From the NCBI GenBank assembly GCA_902406135.1, contig CABPCX010000135.1:1-5636 (forward strand): DNA of 5,636 nucleotides, in the 5' to 3' direction. A program made the translations under genes and the position numbers. The notes under the pieces were generated by a model, which was not told the DNA's origin, made no database searches, and worked only from the letters and a program-made list of their open reading frames with translations. This document shows positions 5,426 to 5,636 of this stretch, in pieces; position 1 is the first letter of the stretch; the number at the start of each line of letters is the position of its first letter. This DNA is from an uncultured Eubacteriales bacterium. Its GTDB lineage: Bacteria > Bacillota > Clostridia > Lachnospirales > Anaerotignaceae.

Positions 5426-5636
5426 ATGAAAAATATTTTAAAGAGGGGTTTATCAACACTTTGTATTATTTCGATGATGCCGACGGCTGTATATGCCCAG
5501 GCAGATGGTCAGGGAAAAAATATTTCTGAAAACACTGCGGTCGTTGGAAAAATTGATGACAGTGGATTGACAGATGATGCATTTGCCACCCTTGAAGTAA
5601 AAATGAACGAATACATAGAGCTGGCAAAGAAAAATA
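5426..5636 (+). CDS. Secreted protein, N-terminal part only (runs off the window)
   Basis: An ATG at 5426 preceded at 5 nt by GTGGAGG (5414-5420) opens a frame that stays open for 70 codons to the window edge; the stop lies outside. The start is a signal peptide: positive MKNILKR, hydrophobic LSTLCIISMMPTAV and a probable cleavage after VYA at residue 24 (then QADGQG). The mature part seen is 46 residues, polar and acidic, with a probably helical stretch DDAFATLEVKMNEYIELAKK (50-69). No domain can be named from this fragment. It follows the stalk-domain gene with a 69-bp gap and no terminator, so a related function and shared expression are plausible. Confidence 0.85.
   Translation, partial: MKNILKRGLSTLCIISMMPTAVYAQADGQGKNISENTAVVGKIDDSGLTDDAFATLEVKMNEYIELAKKN

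Overview
The window looks like chromosomal DNA of a low-GC, Gram-positive anaerobe of the class Clostridia, possibly gut-associated. This is inferred from A/T-rich codon use, strong AGGAGG-type ribosome binding sites, a BlaI/BlaR1-type repressor/protease pair, secreted 'stalk domain' (copper amine oxidase N-terminal-like) proteins, and an iron-sulfur flavoenzyme of the 2,4-dienoyl-CoA reductase/enoate reductase type. The genus cannot be fixed from the sequence. All six genes lie on the + strand. There is no sign of a mobile element, CRISPR array, tRNA or rRNA.

Unit 1 (1-2556): a small HxlR-family winged-helix regulator (73-426) is followed by a 643-residue flavoenzyme (566-2497) with an OYE-type FMN barrel, a 4Fe-4S cysteine cluster and FAD- and NAD(P)H-binding domains. 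The 139-bp gap holds two candidate promoters and an AGTAT-N8-ATACT dyad that could be the regulator's operator. The unit ends at a textbook intrinsic terminator (2531-2556). The simplest reading is a redox- or electrophile-responsive regulator controlling a reductase of activated C=C bonds.

Unit 2 (2557-5636): a BlaI/MecI-family repressor (2720-3109) overlaps by ATGA a BlaR1/MecR1-like M56 membrane metalloprotease (3106-4413). The protease lacks the penicillin-binding sensor domain and instead has a ~116-residue Cys/His-containing extracellular tail. A secreted stalk-domain protein (4550-5356) follows, then the start of a second secreted protein (5426 to the window edge).

The most interesting observation is that the repressor gene and the stalk-domain gene have near-identical promoter-operator modules: TTGACA-N17-TATRCT-N5-TGTAC-N3-GTAT-N3-TGTA, with every spacing conserved (2642-2694 and 4421-4473). 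The motif overlaps the predicted transcription start in both. This argues that the BlaI-like protein represses its own operon and the secreted protein gene. The whole would be a signal-to-proteolysis-to-derepression circuit whose output is a cell-surface or secreted protein rather than a beta-lactamase. The inducing signal is unknown.
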